Assembly (NCBI GenBank): GCA_029851415.1
Contig: CM056743.1
Coordinates: forward strand, 32,318,714-32,382,713
Length of the DNA stretch: 64,000 nucleotides
Direction of reading: 5' to 3'
Origin: Eretmocerus hayati
Taxonomy: Eukaryota; Arthropoda; Insecta; Hymenoptera; Aphelinidae
In this document: piece by piece, positions 33,780 through 44,809 of the stretch
Position numbering within the stretch: the stretch's first letter is position 1
How the letters are laid out: the number at the start of each line of letters is the position of its first letter
Notes under the pieces: model-generated
What the model saw: only the letters and a program-made list of their open reading frames with translations
Database searches by the model: none
What the model was told of the DNA's origin: nothing
Program-made: the position numbers and the translations under genes

Positions 33780-34400
33780 CTCAAAAATTTAAGCCGGACA
33801 AAGATATGTCGAGTTTAAGGGGTCGTAAAGGGGGCGGAATTGACATTTCGCCTTAGAAATATTCTCACGGCTCGCCAACTAATCGGAGACTCTTTTCCGC
33901 ATAGATTTGATCCAATGCAACCAGATACTTCAAGAAAATGTGTTCCACAAAGCGATATAGCGCGTTGGGGAGGAGCACAACATGGGGACGGAATTGACCG
34001 AAAATTTTGTAGGTCATTTGGAAAACACATTTATGTGGCGCACTCGGCCGCGGATTCGAGTTTTCGGTTTATGTCGCGCAAGAATTAGGTGTATTCAGAT
34101 ATCTGGAAATCAACCTCATTGGTTAGAAAGGCTCAATAGACTATCGGGAACTTTGCTGACCTAATTAGTGTTGTGCGAGCAGTTTCGGTGCAAAACCGTC
34201 TTCAAAATGTCAAATGACCGTGCTCGAGCTGAAGAATCAATCAGGATTCACGGAATGGTGGGTTATGTTATTTGAGGTATTACAAATGGAAGTGCATAGC
34301 TACATATAGGGGTTTTTGGCTCTGAATATGCGTTGCAGTCAATGCAAGAGTCAAAGGTAGGTTTTTTACAGGGGACGGAATTGATATTTTGACTCTTTAT
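33780..34400. other. Non-coding segment with a thrice-repeated GGGGNCGGAATTGA motif
   Basis: GGGGGCGGAATTGACAT (33831), GGGGACGGAATTGACCG (33983) and GGGGACGGAATTGATAT (about 34373) share a 13-base core on the plus strand. The interval otherwise has only short frames. It precedes, in plus coordinates, the 3' end of a minus-strand LINE. Confidence 0.4.
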
Positions 34401-34758
34401 CAAGCATTATAAAATGCAGAAACGTTAGGATCGTCTCCAAAACTATCAACATAGTTGAGAGCCAATAGAATACACCCTAGGAAATTGATATGAAGTCTAT
34501 TCCGACCCTTAGAAACTTGGGGGGACTTGGAACACGGAAAATATTTGTGTGGCGTTTCCAGACCCGCCGGGTTTCTCGGGAGAGCTCCAGGCGTTCTTCG
34601 GGTCCATTGAGGCCCATTGCCGCGGTAATCCGCCTCTCTATCCACAGATCCATACCACCGGTTTCTCTCAGTTTAGGAGCTCGATCTGTGGGGAAAGTCC
34701 GTGGTTAGGTTTGTGGATAGTTTTTAGGTGTAGTTTGTGCCCATTGAAACATTAGTTC

Positions 34759-35547
34759 CTATGAGATTCGTTCACCACACGTATGCTCATAACTAAGTCC
34801 GGGTGGTGGTGCGTTGGGGGGTAGGAGTTCGAGGTCCCTATCTTCATCACAACAGTCACGCCAGATAGCTGGTCTCCCTCGCTTTCGTCGTGTTATTGGT
34901 GTATAGTCTAGGATTTTACGAGCTTTTCTTTCCTCACCCATTCTTGCGACGTGTCCCGCCCATTGTACTTGACTCTTTTTTATCACCTTGACAATGTCAG
35001 GGTCACGATAGAAATCTCTCAATTCCTGATTGTACCTGGGCCTCCAGATTCCCGATATTTCGTCTATTTTCCTACGACAAATAGTCCTGAGGACTTTATT
35101 CTTAAATGTTCTGAATTCTGCTTCGTCTCGTATAGTCATGGACCAGGTTGCGTATCCATAGAAAACGACCGGTTGTATCATGGTTTTGTAAATTTTTAGT
35201 TTGGTGTCACGTGAGAGCTCCTTGTCTCTGAGTAATTTTTGTAGTGACTTGAAGCATTTGAGGCCTGCGCTTATTCGAATGTTGAGTTCGGTTCGTATAT
35301 TGTTGTCGTGAGTGATTGTGGATCCAAGGTATTTGAAGTTTGATACTGATTCGAAAGAGAGATTTCCTACGCGAAGGGGTTCTGTGTCTTGGTCAGTTTT
35401 ATTCCTATCTACTTCCATGTGTTGGGTTTTTGCTCCGTTAACTTCGAGTCCCACTTCTGCCGCGCTTTCGACGAGAATTTCTGCGTTCTTCACCACGTCC
35501 TCTTTAGTGTCACCCACCAGATCTAAGTCGTCCGCGTAACCTAGCAA
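34759..35547 (-). pseudogene. LINE reverse transcriptase C-terminal part (5'-truncated)
   Basis: The 262-codon frame begins at the catalytic box (LLGYADDLDLVGD) and continues LEVNGAKTQHMEVDRN, FKYLGSTITHDNNIRTELNI, RDTKLKIYKTMIQPVVFYGY, NKVLRTICRRKIDEISG and VQWAGHVARMGEERKARKIL, ending RKRGRPAIWRD plus a short tail. This order is that of the fingers-to-C-terminal region of a non-LTR retrotransposon with the WAGHVARM motif. It is a different family from the LINEs at 6.5-15.5 kb. The frame is intact but lacks all N-terminal RT motifs and endonuclease. Its upstream end abuts the TTA-flanked MITE at 35566. Confidence 0.85.
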
Positions 35548-35565
35548 CTTGTTGTAGTGTCCTTA

Positions 35566-36161
35566 GTCGGAAAATATCAAATATTCGGGGAAAGGTGTGG
35601 AGAGATAATTTGTAGATCTTCGAAAGATCTACAGATTTATCTGAACACTTTTCCTCGCAAATTGCAACCCTTTGGAGTTGTTTGCTGTCAAAGTCAAAAT
35701 CGAGTTTGTTCAAACAAGTTCGCTGCAATTGTTTACATCGGGATCAAACTATTTTTCTAAGAAGATTTACTGAATTTGGCGCAGGAAAGATCTGTAGGTA
35801 TTTTTCCCTAAATTTGATCGTTTTCGAGTAATTGGAATGGCCAATTCCGCGACTTGCAACCCTCAATGCGGCGCTTTCATGAATGCATTTGGGGTTGAGA
35901 GTCGTCAATTTGGCCATTCCCATTACTCGAAAACGATCAAGTTCAGGAAAAATACCTGGAGATCTCTTCTGCTCCAAATTCACTAAATTATCTTAGAAAA
36001 ACAGTTTGAGCCCGTTATAAACGATTTCAGCGAACTTGTTCAAACAAATTGGATTTTGACTTTGACGGGGAATAACTCTGTTCAGATCAATTTTGTAGAT
36101 TTTTCAAAGATCGACAACTTATTTCTCCACACATTTTCCCGAATATCTGATATTTTCCGAC
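35566..36161. mobile_element. 596-bp foldback MITE with TTA target duplication
   Basis: Left terminus GTCGGAAAATATCAAATATT and inverted right terminus GTCGGAAAATATCAGATATT differ at one position. Both are flanked by TTA (35563-35565 and 36162-36164). The arms are inverted over most of their length (for example AATTTGATCGTTTTCGAGTAAT near 35810 and its inverse near 35925). A 3-bp TTA duplication is typical of the PIF/Harbinger group; no transposase is present. Confidence 0.75.
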
Positions 36162-36169
36162 TTAAGGAG

Positions 36170-37040
36170 GAAAAATCTAAAAAGAGGTAAAAATTGCATG
36201 TTTTCATTGTTTATTTATACCACGCCCCAATTTTTAAACAGCAATTGTTGTTACTATCGATTATTGGATGTAAAATCTATCGTTTGAGCCCACAATCATC
36301 CTATTGTACCGAGTTGAGCCAGTTTCTCTCACCAGTAGCGTCTTTCGGAGAGAAATTTAACTACAGGCGGATTGAGCTATATGCTAGTGAAACCAACTGT
36401 GATCGGATACCCTCAGCGTATGGAGCTACAGAAAGCCCAAGGCATCTTTTGAAATTATCAACCTTCCCAATTGTATGTTTAAAAAATTCTGGAAAACCGA
36501 CGAAAATCTACTCAGAGCTCGACACGTCAACGTGATTTTGGCGATGCCACGAACGCTATATGAGTTTCAATAGTGGATTTGTAACTCTCGATACTACACA
36601 AATACGTGAGCTAAAAGACCAGGTGTGTGTTTAGCGGTTCTCATTTTTCATTTTTCAACGATTTTCAGCCAAGTGCCAAAGTTTCAGAGAAACGCTCATA
36701 TGTACAGTGATCCGTTGCAGAGAGCGCAATCTAGAAAATGAAAATGGTCTGAAGATTCTTTTTGAAAAGGAAGTGGATATAGGCAGCGCTCTCGTATGGT
36801 AACCCGTGTTAAATGGGCGGGAATCCAGTAATATACGTGCATCCCCGTGAGCTTCCCGTGCTCGTTCTATCCTCTCCACAAGCTCAACGGGAGGCGAACG
36901 GGTGGCAGCCTTAGCGGCACCGTCTAGCTGCAAGCTCACCAACCGTGGTTTCCCATAAATATAGTTCCCTCGTAAGTTTCCCGTTTCCACCCGTGCGACT
37001 TCGATATTGGGGATGGAAATAGGGGTGGTGACCCGTGCCT
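36170..37040. other. No gene recognised
   Basis: 36690-36780 contains a short match to the dispersed repeat at 43240-43290 (GAATGAAAATGG, GAAGATTCTTTTTGAAAA). The frame at 36990-36655 on the minus strand overlaps this repeat and has no recognisable domain. Confidence 0.35.
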
Positions 37041-37480
37041 ACCCGTCTGCCCGTTCAGGACCCGTAGAACTGGATCGGAGCTAAATCGAAGAGAAGAGAT
37101 CGCCCGTCTCTTCCCGTCTGCCCGTTCACTACCCGTGCAACTCGTTTAAAGCAGAATAAGGGACAGGAGATCGCTCGTATCTCCCCGTCTGCCAGTTCAC
37201 TACCCGTGTGGCTCGAATATTGCGAGGTAGGTGAGAGAGTGAAGACCCGTGTGTACCCGTCTGCCCGTTCACTACGCGTAGAACTTGCATGGAGCCAGGT
37301 GAAAGAAAGAAGATTTCCCCTGTCTACCCGTTCAGTACCCGTAAAACTGGATTGAAGCCAAATCGAAGAGAGGAGATCAAGCGTCTCTACCCGTCTGCTC
37401 GTTCAGGACCCGTAAAACTGGATTGAAGCCGAATCGAAGAGAGGAGATCGTCCGTCTTTACCCGTCTGCCCGTTTACTAT
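37041..37480. repeat. 71-bp minisatellite, about six to seven copies
   Basis: The core CCCGTCTGCCCGTTCA recurs at 37042, 37113, 37184, 37256, degenerate near 37320, then 37390 and 37461 (spacing 71, 71, 72, ..., 71). Each unit also carries ACCCGT-AACTGGAT and GAAGAGAGGAGATCG. Units differ at several positions, so the array is not very recent. Confidence 0.85.
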
Positions 37481-37847
37481 CAGTGCATTCGAAAAACACA
37501 TTTTGCCACTGTTTGTAGATCGAAAAATACGTCCGACTACAAATTGTCAGCCCCCCGTCCCACGAGCTTTCAGGACAGACTCCAAAAATTAGGGGTTACC
37601 CCTTTTTTCAAGATATATATCTCATCTTGGGAGAGACCCGAGACTCGAGCATCATTCGACGGCCTGATTTCACGTGGAATGGGTCTCGATTCATGAGCAT
37701 CAATCAATGTCTATGACGACGGAAACAGTGAGAGTCACATGTCTATTGGATTCGAAACATGAGCTTCACTATTCATCGAAATCTGAAGCTTCTCGAGTAC
37801 CCACCAATGTTCGAAAAGTCACAGGTTGAAACAAAGGTCAAACGTCA

Positions 37848-38400
37848 AATTGTTGAGTACCCAGAAAAGTAATTGGAAATATTATATCTCGATACAAGGG
37901 GATCAGAACTGTTATCAGCGTCCGAGTGATGGATTTCCGGCCCAAGCCGAAGGCGAGGTTCGAGACTATCCGGAAGATCATGTAGGAATCGCTAAAATTT
38001 GCTCCCTGTCAATAGCTCCCAGAGGTCGTTCGAGCTAATAATCGTTCCTGAACAATTTTCTTCGGAATATTTCCCACATCAGTGAGAGAAATATGCCCAA
38101 GTAGGCGCGAAACTATTGAATCCCGTCGGAGCTCTGATGGCCAAAGAGGGCGTGGAATAGCTCTTTCACGAGCCCTAGGGCCCAAAGAAGGGGGATGGGG
38201 AGGGGCGAGGTCCGAAAAACTGAAAAATCGTTTGTGTACTGATTCTACATAGTGCTAACTGGAGAAATTCTTTTCGATCTATTCCCAAAAACCTCTGGTG
38301 ACGGTATCATCCAGCTTTCTCTAGAATAGCCCGAACATCTGTATGATTTCTGGGAGAAAATTCTCGACTCTTACAATACTAGCGATATCGTCGCTCGCTA
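37848..38400. repeat. Dispersed repeat, copy 2
   Basis: Colinear with 16690-17220 (GAGTACCC, GGAAATATTATAT, GATCAGAACT, CCGAGTGATGGATTTCC, CCAAAGAGGGCGTGGAATAG, GTCCGAAAA). No open frame is conserved between copies, so it is probably non-coding or a dead element. Confidence 0.75.
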
Positions 38401-38506
38401 ACGCTCACTCCGTTCTGTGAAGTATAAGTACGCGGCAATCAACTTCTTAAGAAAACCTTGATGAAAATGTGAACGTTTTGATGACCAAAATGAAAATGAC
38501 CAGAAT

Positions 38507-38637
38507 AATAGTATATTACGGAACTAGGGAGTAAAGCTCAAACTCCCGTGAGTTCATCGCTCTAGGCTTCGTCTCGAGCGATAATACACACGCGGGAGTA
38601 TAAGGCCCACATTTACTCCCGAGTAGCGTATGCTATT
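38507..38637. mobile_element. 131-bp palindromic hairpin element
   Basis: Left AATAGTATATTACGGAACTAGGGAGTAAA and the inverse of the right end AATAGCATACGCTACTCGGGAGTAAA are homologous (blocks of 20 or fewer bases match with scattered differences). The centre is ATCGCTC...GAGCGAT. It is followed by a C-rich run and then by the G-rich repeat at 38735-38850. Confidence 0.55.
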
Positions 38638-38734
38638 TTTCAGCCTAGTGGGACTAAAGTACGCCCCCCCCCCTCATCCACCCATTCGCCCCTGGCATTG
38701 AGACAGGGAACTCGGGATGTTTACTGATGTAGGG

Positions 38735-38850
38735 TAGAAGGACGGGGTCCGGAGCAGAGCCCCGGGGGGGGGGGGGTGCAAAAATTCTGAAAATGGTCTA
38801 AAAAAAGTTTACTTCCTCCAATATCATACTAATTTTGCTTAGTTTTGAAC
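38735..38850. repeat. G-rich dispersed repeat, copy 2
   Basis: GGACGGGGTCCGGAGCAGAGC, a run of 13 Gs, then AAAATTCTGAAAATGGTCT matches 32888-32975 in the same order. The shared flank indicates a dispersed repeat with a G-tract that could form a quadruplex. Confidence 0.6.
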
Positions 38851-39130
38851 TGAAATTGATTCTATATTACGTTTCTATTTAATCTCATACAATCAAATTT
38901 TCGAATGATATTCACAAAGGTCCTTCATTGGTCGAAAAAATACTCGCGATAGCAGACAACAACATTCTACCGCATGCATCTGTTGATGTGAGTGCCGATG
39001 TGCGCTTGGTCATATCGCGGGCCGCGCGTTGTCTCTCCATTCTCATCCCCACTCTCCATTCCTCTCTCTCCGTTACTCATGAGGTACCATGTGTGAGTTA
39101 TGTAGACGTATACGTCCATCTCAACCATCT

Positions 39131-39202
39131 CCCTCCGTAGCGCAGTCGATAGGCTACTCGACTGTAACGCGGAAGGCTGGGGTTCGAATCCCACTGATGG
39201 CA
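39131..39202 (+). pseudogene. tRNA-like sequence (Tyr-GTA-like) or SINE head
   Basis: An A box TAGCGCAGTCGATAGG (39138-39153), an anticodon-loop-like CTGTAAC giving GTA (39162-39168) and a near-perfect B box GGTTCGAATCCC (39181-39192) are at tRNA spacing. The acceptor and D stems do not pair well and the T stem has two mismatches, so a working tRNA-Tyr is unlikely. A nearly identical 3' half at 44463-44490 suggests a dispersed tRNA-derived SINE. Confidence 0.45.
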
Positions 39203-39539
39203 AATTTTTACTTTGAATTTTTTTCCGCAACAACTTCGTTGCCGGAACTGAAGTGAAAAGAGCCGGGAGGAAAAACCTCGGTTTAGTCCTCATAAGGTAG
39301 TGGTTAAAGTACTTACTTTAGTCCTACTAGGCTGAAAAAAGTGACTCAATTCAAGACTAGGGTGTAACGCTCGAATTAAATTTGTCAAAAACACTGAGTT
39401 ATATGAAAAGTTCAATGATTTTTGGATGCATGGATGATTCAGTAAAACAGCAATTTTATCGTGAGCAAGAACGATTATATATATAAATTTATTCTTACAT
39501 CTAATTACAACATAAATTTCATATTTTTTTTCGAATCGC
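39203..39539. other. No gene recognised
   Basis: AT-rich sequence after the tRNA-like element; it may be the SINE body, but the 3' end is not defined. Confidence 0.3.
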
Positions 39540-39820
39540 ATCCTTTTCATCACATCATTATCAACAACAACATCATCATCAACTACTTCATTTCAATCAT
39601 CACCATCATTATCATAACCATTCAGTCATCATCCACTCTATTCTTCCATCATCATTCAATCACCATACCCCCGTCACCACCATTTTTTACTCACATCAAC
39701 CCAACACGCCATTGATCGCCGATGTAGAGATAAAATTCATCTCTATTGAGGAGGGTCAGGTAAACATTAAACCTTTTCATCATCATGAATCATTACATTC
39801 TCATCAGCTTCATCTTCATC

Positions 39821-39858
<38 letters not shown>

Positions 39859-41116
39859 CATGTTCATCAGTATCATTATTGTAAATTCGCCAATGATTGC
39901 CTAGTTGGAGGTGAATTCTTGCACGCAGGTGAGCCGCGTTTGGGTGCAGAGGTTGCGTCCGAATTCACATCCAAGTAAGAGGGTGAGGCAATCATCCATT
40001 CCATTACATCACAATCATCCATCCATTTCATACACGTGGGAGAGCATTTAAGCTCCTTTGGAGTGAGCTCGAGCAGCGACCTGTCTTGTGCGTAAGCAAA
40101 ACAGGGAGAGTGTCCTCGCAAGAGGCCTCGGCCGTGACCTTTCAAGGTTGAAGTCGAAGGGCTTCTAACAAAGGTACCCAGGGTCGGGGCTCGAGCCCTT
40201 GGTTTTCGTGCTTGCACGTCAACCAATGCCCCGTCATAGGGTTGGATTCTGGGGGGCACACGGTTTCGAATACTGGATGGGAAACCACTCCACCGAGGTG
40301 GTAATAATTCGGTAGTCCTCATGGACGCGATGACAGGGCGTATCCCTGTCCACAGGCTTGGAGTCAACCGGGGTTGAGCCGAAAGGCAGGTACCCGGTAT
40401 ATCAAAAACCAATGACAAATCACAGACTATTTCATCATCATCATGATCATCATTAACACTTCATTCAATCATCATCAAAGAACATCGGATATCCTCACAT
40501 CATCCAATCACCAAACCATCATTTAACTATATTAAATGAACACCAACAGTTACTCATTATCATCACCATTCAATTATCATCCACTCCATTCCTCCATTAT
40601 CATCCATTTTCCATACCTATATCAACACCATCTATTAACCACATTAATTCCATTGAATCACCATGAAAAAAACATCGAATATTCTCACGTCAAACATTCT
40701 CCAAACCATTGATTGACTATATTAATTAGTCATCAGAAAACATTACACACCAAACAACGTTTCATCGAATACTTATTGAGCGTTTATTCACCATACCTAC
40801 ATCACCACCATTCATTACTCACATCATCCAAAACGCCAATGATCACCGATGTAGAGATGAAATTCATTTCTACTGAAGAGGGTAAGGCACATATTGAACA
40901 TTTTCATCATCATCAATCTTCACATGTTCATCAGTTTCATCACCGTCATCACCATCATCATCACTATTCATTACTCACATCATTCAAAACGGCAATGATC
41001 GCCGATGTAGAGATGAAGTTCATCGGCACACATTAAACATTCTCATCATCATCAATCATCACATGTTCAACAGTTTCATCACCATCATCATCATCTTCCT
41101 CACCAACATTATCAAG

Positions 41117-41148
<32 letters not shown>

Positions 41149-42420
41149 CGTGTTTATCAGTATCATCATTGAAAATTCGCCAATGATCGCCTACTTGGAG
41201 GTGAATTCTTGCACGCAGGTAAGCCGCGTTTGGGTGCAGAGGTTGCGTCCGAATTCACATCCAAGTAGGAGGGTGAGGCAATCATCCATTCCATGACACC
41301 ACAATCATCCATTCATTCCATACATCACAGACTATTTCATCGTCATCATAATCATCATTAACACTTCATTCAATCATCATCAAAGGACATCGGATATCCT
41401 CACATCATACAATCACCAAACCATTATTTAACTATATTAAATGAACACTAACATTCACTCATCATCATCACGATTCAATCATCATCCATCTTCCATACCT
41501 CTCGATCAATTTCATCATCATCATCATCGAAACACGTCAAATATTCTCACATCATACAATCACCAAACCATTATCTAACTATATTGAATGTACACCAACA
41601 TTCAATCATCATTCACTCCATTCCTCCATTATCATCCATTTTCCATACCTATATCAACACCATTTATTAACTACATTAACTCCATTCAAACATTATAAAA
41701 AAACATCGAATATTATCACATCAGTCAATCTCCAAATCATTCATTAACTATATTAATTAGTCATCATCAAAACATTATACATCAAACAATGTTTCATCGA
41801 ATATTCATCCAACATTTATTTACCATACCTACATCACCACCATTCATTACTCATATCTTTCAAAACGCCAATGATCGCCGATGTAAAGATGAAATCCTTC
41901 TCTACTGAGGAGGGTGAGGCACTCATTAAACATTTTCATCATCAAGCATCATTACATCTTCATCAGTTCCATCATCATATTGAAAACACATCAAATATTC
42001 TCACATCACATCACACGCACTAATCATCATGAAAACATAATACATCAAACATCTTATAAGAACCTACAATGGACTGATAGCCCGATAGACTCACGACCGG
42101 ATCAGATGATGAAACCACTTTCCTGCGAATGTTTGAAAACTTAGTGTAGTTCACGAACTAAATCTAAGTCCGTACGCAGACGCTTAGGGAATTTGGTGGA
42201 TTCTAATGAAAAGGAAGGAGTTCGACAGACGCATAGACACACGACATTAGACTTGGCACAGTAACGAAGACAAGTGGTAATAATAATAACAAATGTATAC
42301 ATTTTTCCACAAAATATTGAAACATAACGCTTGAGTAAAGAATTTCATCATCATCAACACTCTATTCAATCATCATCAAAATAAATCAAATATTCTCACA
42401 TCACATTACACACACTGATC
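39540..42420. repeat. ATC-rich region built from large tandem duplications
   Basis: CATCAT runs dominate (longest about 39820-39855 and 41118-41150). A module containing CGCCAATGATCGCCGATGTA and GAGATGAAATTCAT recurs at about 39703, 40833, 40990 and 41867. A module with GGAGGTGAATTCTTGCACGC, GCCGCGTTTGGGTGCAGAGG and TTGCGTCCGAATTCACATCC recurs at 39890-40005 and 41180-41295. A module with ATTCACGAACTAAATCTAAGTCC-type sequence recurs at 42140-42235 and 42545-42640. The frames here are low-complexity and not credible genes. Confidence 0.8.
40031..40415. mobile_element. ~385-bp insertion in one ATC-region module
   Basis: At 41310-41335 CATTCCATACATCACAGACTATTTC is continuous, whereas at 40023-40430 the same sequence is split after CATAC by about 385 bp of GC-richer DNA ending ACCAATGACAA. 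The insert contains GGTTTCGAATACTGG, resembling a B box, which suggests a SINE-type or tRNA-related element, but no A-box spacing was confirmed. The 180-codon minus-strand frame (40418-39876) runs through it into the repeat and is not credible as a gene. Confidence 0.5.
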
Positions 42421-42985
42421 ATCATAAAAACATCATACATCAAACATCATATAAGAACTCACAATGAACCGATTGACCGATAGACTCACGACCGGATCAG
42501 GTGATGAAACCTTTTTTCTGCGAATGTTTGAAGACTTATTGTTAGTGTAGTTCACGAACTAAATCTAAGTCCGATACGCAGACGCTTAACGGAATTTGGT
42601 GAATTCTAATGAAAAGGAAGGAGTCTGACAGACGCGCAAACACTCGACAGTAGACCCAAAATACAGTAATCGATAGAGAGAAAAAACCAATCATTTCAAG
42701 GTAGGTTAAGTGAATATACGGGAAAATCTAGTGATTCCCTAAAAAAAGGGTATATCGATATAAAAGTGAGAGTCGAATGAGAGGAAAAGATAGAAGGAAT
42801 ACACATTTTAAGGTAAGATTAGTAGATATATGGGAGAATCTAGAGATTTCTCAAACGATATAAGGAAAACTAGTCATTTTAAGGTAAATTTAGTCGATCT
42901 AGGGGAAAATTTAATGGTTTTCCAGGTAAGGTTAGTCAATCTAGGGGAAAATCTAGTGATTCCGGACGATGAGTGGTCATTCAAA
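42421..42985. repeat. Short repeated blocks, no gene
   Basis: AGGTAAGATTAGT / AGGTTAGTCAATCTAGGGGAAAATCTAGTGATT-type blocks recur four to five times between 42705 and 42965, a degenerate ~50-60-bp repeat. No coding region. Confidence 0.45.
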
Positions 42986-43870
42986 TTAATATACATAATT
43001 TTGCTCCATTCCTCGATGTTTTTTTTCCATTGAGAAAAACAAAAACATACTCTTGTAATTTTTCGAAAAATCGGTATCTCGCAAGGTCTTGGGCATATTA
43101 GTGGAGAATTCAAACTTTCGATCCAAAGGAACCAAACCTATCCACATAATTAACGAATCGGTCTGGAATTTTTTGGGGGTTGTTGTAATGTTCTTGAACA
43201 TAATGTCGTATGGGTTCAGCGGTTTATGGATGGAAGTGATTTAGAGAATGAAAATGGCCGGAAGATTCTTTTTCAAAACTGATGACGCCATTGTTTTTAA
43301 ATGGGGAAAATACGTCTGAATATGAATCTTCACTCTCCAACGATTCTCTAGGATAGACATCAGAATAAGGATCACCACTCCTACTAGTAACATACATTGC
43401 ATCTCAGGAAATATCTGATACCTAAGCAACTTCGACTGCCTAATGCCACGTGGAATGGGTCTCGATTCCCGAGCATCAGTCAATATCGATGAGGACGAAA
43501 AGAGTCTTTTGTCACACGTCTACTGACTCCAGAAGATGAACTTGACAATTCTTCTGAATTCAAAGCTTCTCAGGTATCCATCACTGTTCTGTAGTCGAGA
43601 AACTACTGGATGAAATGTTCAAAACAACAAAGACTTATTTCACAGGAAATATTAAGCTGTTGAAGGGAATAGTCATTGCAATTCCAACAGTATGAAATAT
43701 TAAAATTTGCAAGATCGCTGGCATGAAAATACCCATACATTTGATTATTCTCTGTGATGTCGAGTCTCTCTAACAAAAAACCGTAGAAGGAGAAAAAGTT
43801 CGTTCTAGGTCTATAGGAAGTAAAGAACTCCACTCATCGAATTCTCATTGTCTATGAATGACATACATTC
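42986..43870. repeat. Dispersed repeat, copy with unoccupied gypsy target site
   Basis: 42990-43300 matches 17225-17391 joined directly to 23139-23310: at 43137-43155 CCACATAATTAACGAATCGG is uninterrupted where the other copy holds the gypsy element. 43316-43870 matches 30290-30840. The copy therefore shows the ancestral arrangement. Confidence 0.8.
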
Positions 43871-44078
43871 AATTGCGTCACAAAATCGGAAGGAAGAAAG
43901 GTACAAATGAATGTTTTGAATATCTGCAGGTAAGTTGGTGAAGTAATGTCACGAGATACTTGGATCCTGGGCAACTTTCCTTCAATGAACCGATCGATTC
44001 AAGCCCTTAGTAAACTTGGTTATATACACTGTGAAAAATTTGTGGGTGAAACTAGCAGTTTTTCCCTCAACCACTGGT

Positions 44079-44155
44079 TTGGGCCAAAAATCAACCAGCT
44101 GGTTGATTTCTGGCGTCAACCACTGGTTGACTACCAATCCAACCACTGGTTGACT
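44079..44155. repeat. Four short palindromes CAACCACTGGTTG
   Basis: AACCACTGGTTT, AACCAGCTGGTTGA, AACCACTGGTTGA and AACCACTGGTTGA occur about every 20-24 bases (near 44080, 44095, 44118 and 44140). Each is an inverted repeat. The cluster could be a protein-binding array or part of a hairpin-rich transposon end. Confidence 0.6.
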
Positions 44156-44462
44156 ATTTTCCCACAACGAATATATAAGGGTGAATGCGGCGCCCACGAT
44201 ATTGGTCGATCGTGGTCTCCGGGTGACGTTTTTGAGTCGGAGAAGAAACAAGTCTCGTTATGTTTTTTCGAAGAGAAAGAGGAATTAACATCAGCGCCGG
44301 TCACGCGAGCATTTTGGAAAAAAATCAAGTTAAGCATCGTTTTCGCGATTCATTATCTGGATTGGTAACCGCTCGAATGGGGCTGCCACGCTTATAGCTC
44401 GCGGGAAAAATTCGTTCATTCTTTTATTATGGATATTATAGATATTATATTGCCTTCAACGC

Positions 44463-44495
44463 AGAAGGCTGGGGTTCGAATCTCGGCCGGCACTA
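44463..44495 (+). pseudogene. 3' half of a tRNA-like element
   Basis: ACGCAGAAGGCTGGGGTTCG matches the 39167-39186 segment with one difference and continues with the B box GGTTCGAATCT. The 5' half is absent, consistent with a truncated tRNA-derived SINE. Confidence 0.45.
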
Positions 44496-44809
44496 ATGTG
44501 ATTTTTCATGAGTGCTTTTCGGTGGTTTCGGTGATTCGGAACTCACCTTAAACTGTAGGCCCCACAAAATAACCTCAAAAAGAGGTTGAAAATGCGTTAA
44601 TAGAAAAAGAAGAAAGATATTATATCGACGGCTCCCACGGAGAGGAACACTTCTCTCATCAACGACAAAGAGAAGCATTTTTTCTCATATCAACGGCGAA
44701 GAATAGTACATTTTCGTATGGACAACACAGCGGGTTGCCTGTCCTGCAGGGGTCGATGCACGTCGTAAGGCTAGAGGGATGGATAGATGGACGGATGGGG
44801 GGAGGGGGA

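Noticed and set aside
37041..37480. Regular repeats that might suggest a CRISPR array
   Set aside because: Units are contiguous 71-bp tandem copies with no unique spacers, and the context is eukaryotic.
39131..39202. Functional tRNA-Tyr gene
   Set aside because: Acceptor, D and T stems do not pair properly; only the A box, B box and anticodon-like loop are retained.
39876..40418. 180-codon minus-strand frame
   Set aside because: It runs from a 385-bp insertion into ATC repeat, with no motif; an open frame by composition only.
39461..41296. Plus-strand frames rich in H and I
   Set aside because: Direct translation of CATCAT/ATC repeats.
43946..44368. 140-codon plus-strand frame
   Set aside because: Spans the palindrome array and repeat DNA with unnatural composition; an overlapping antisense frame is equally long.
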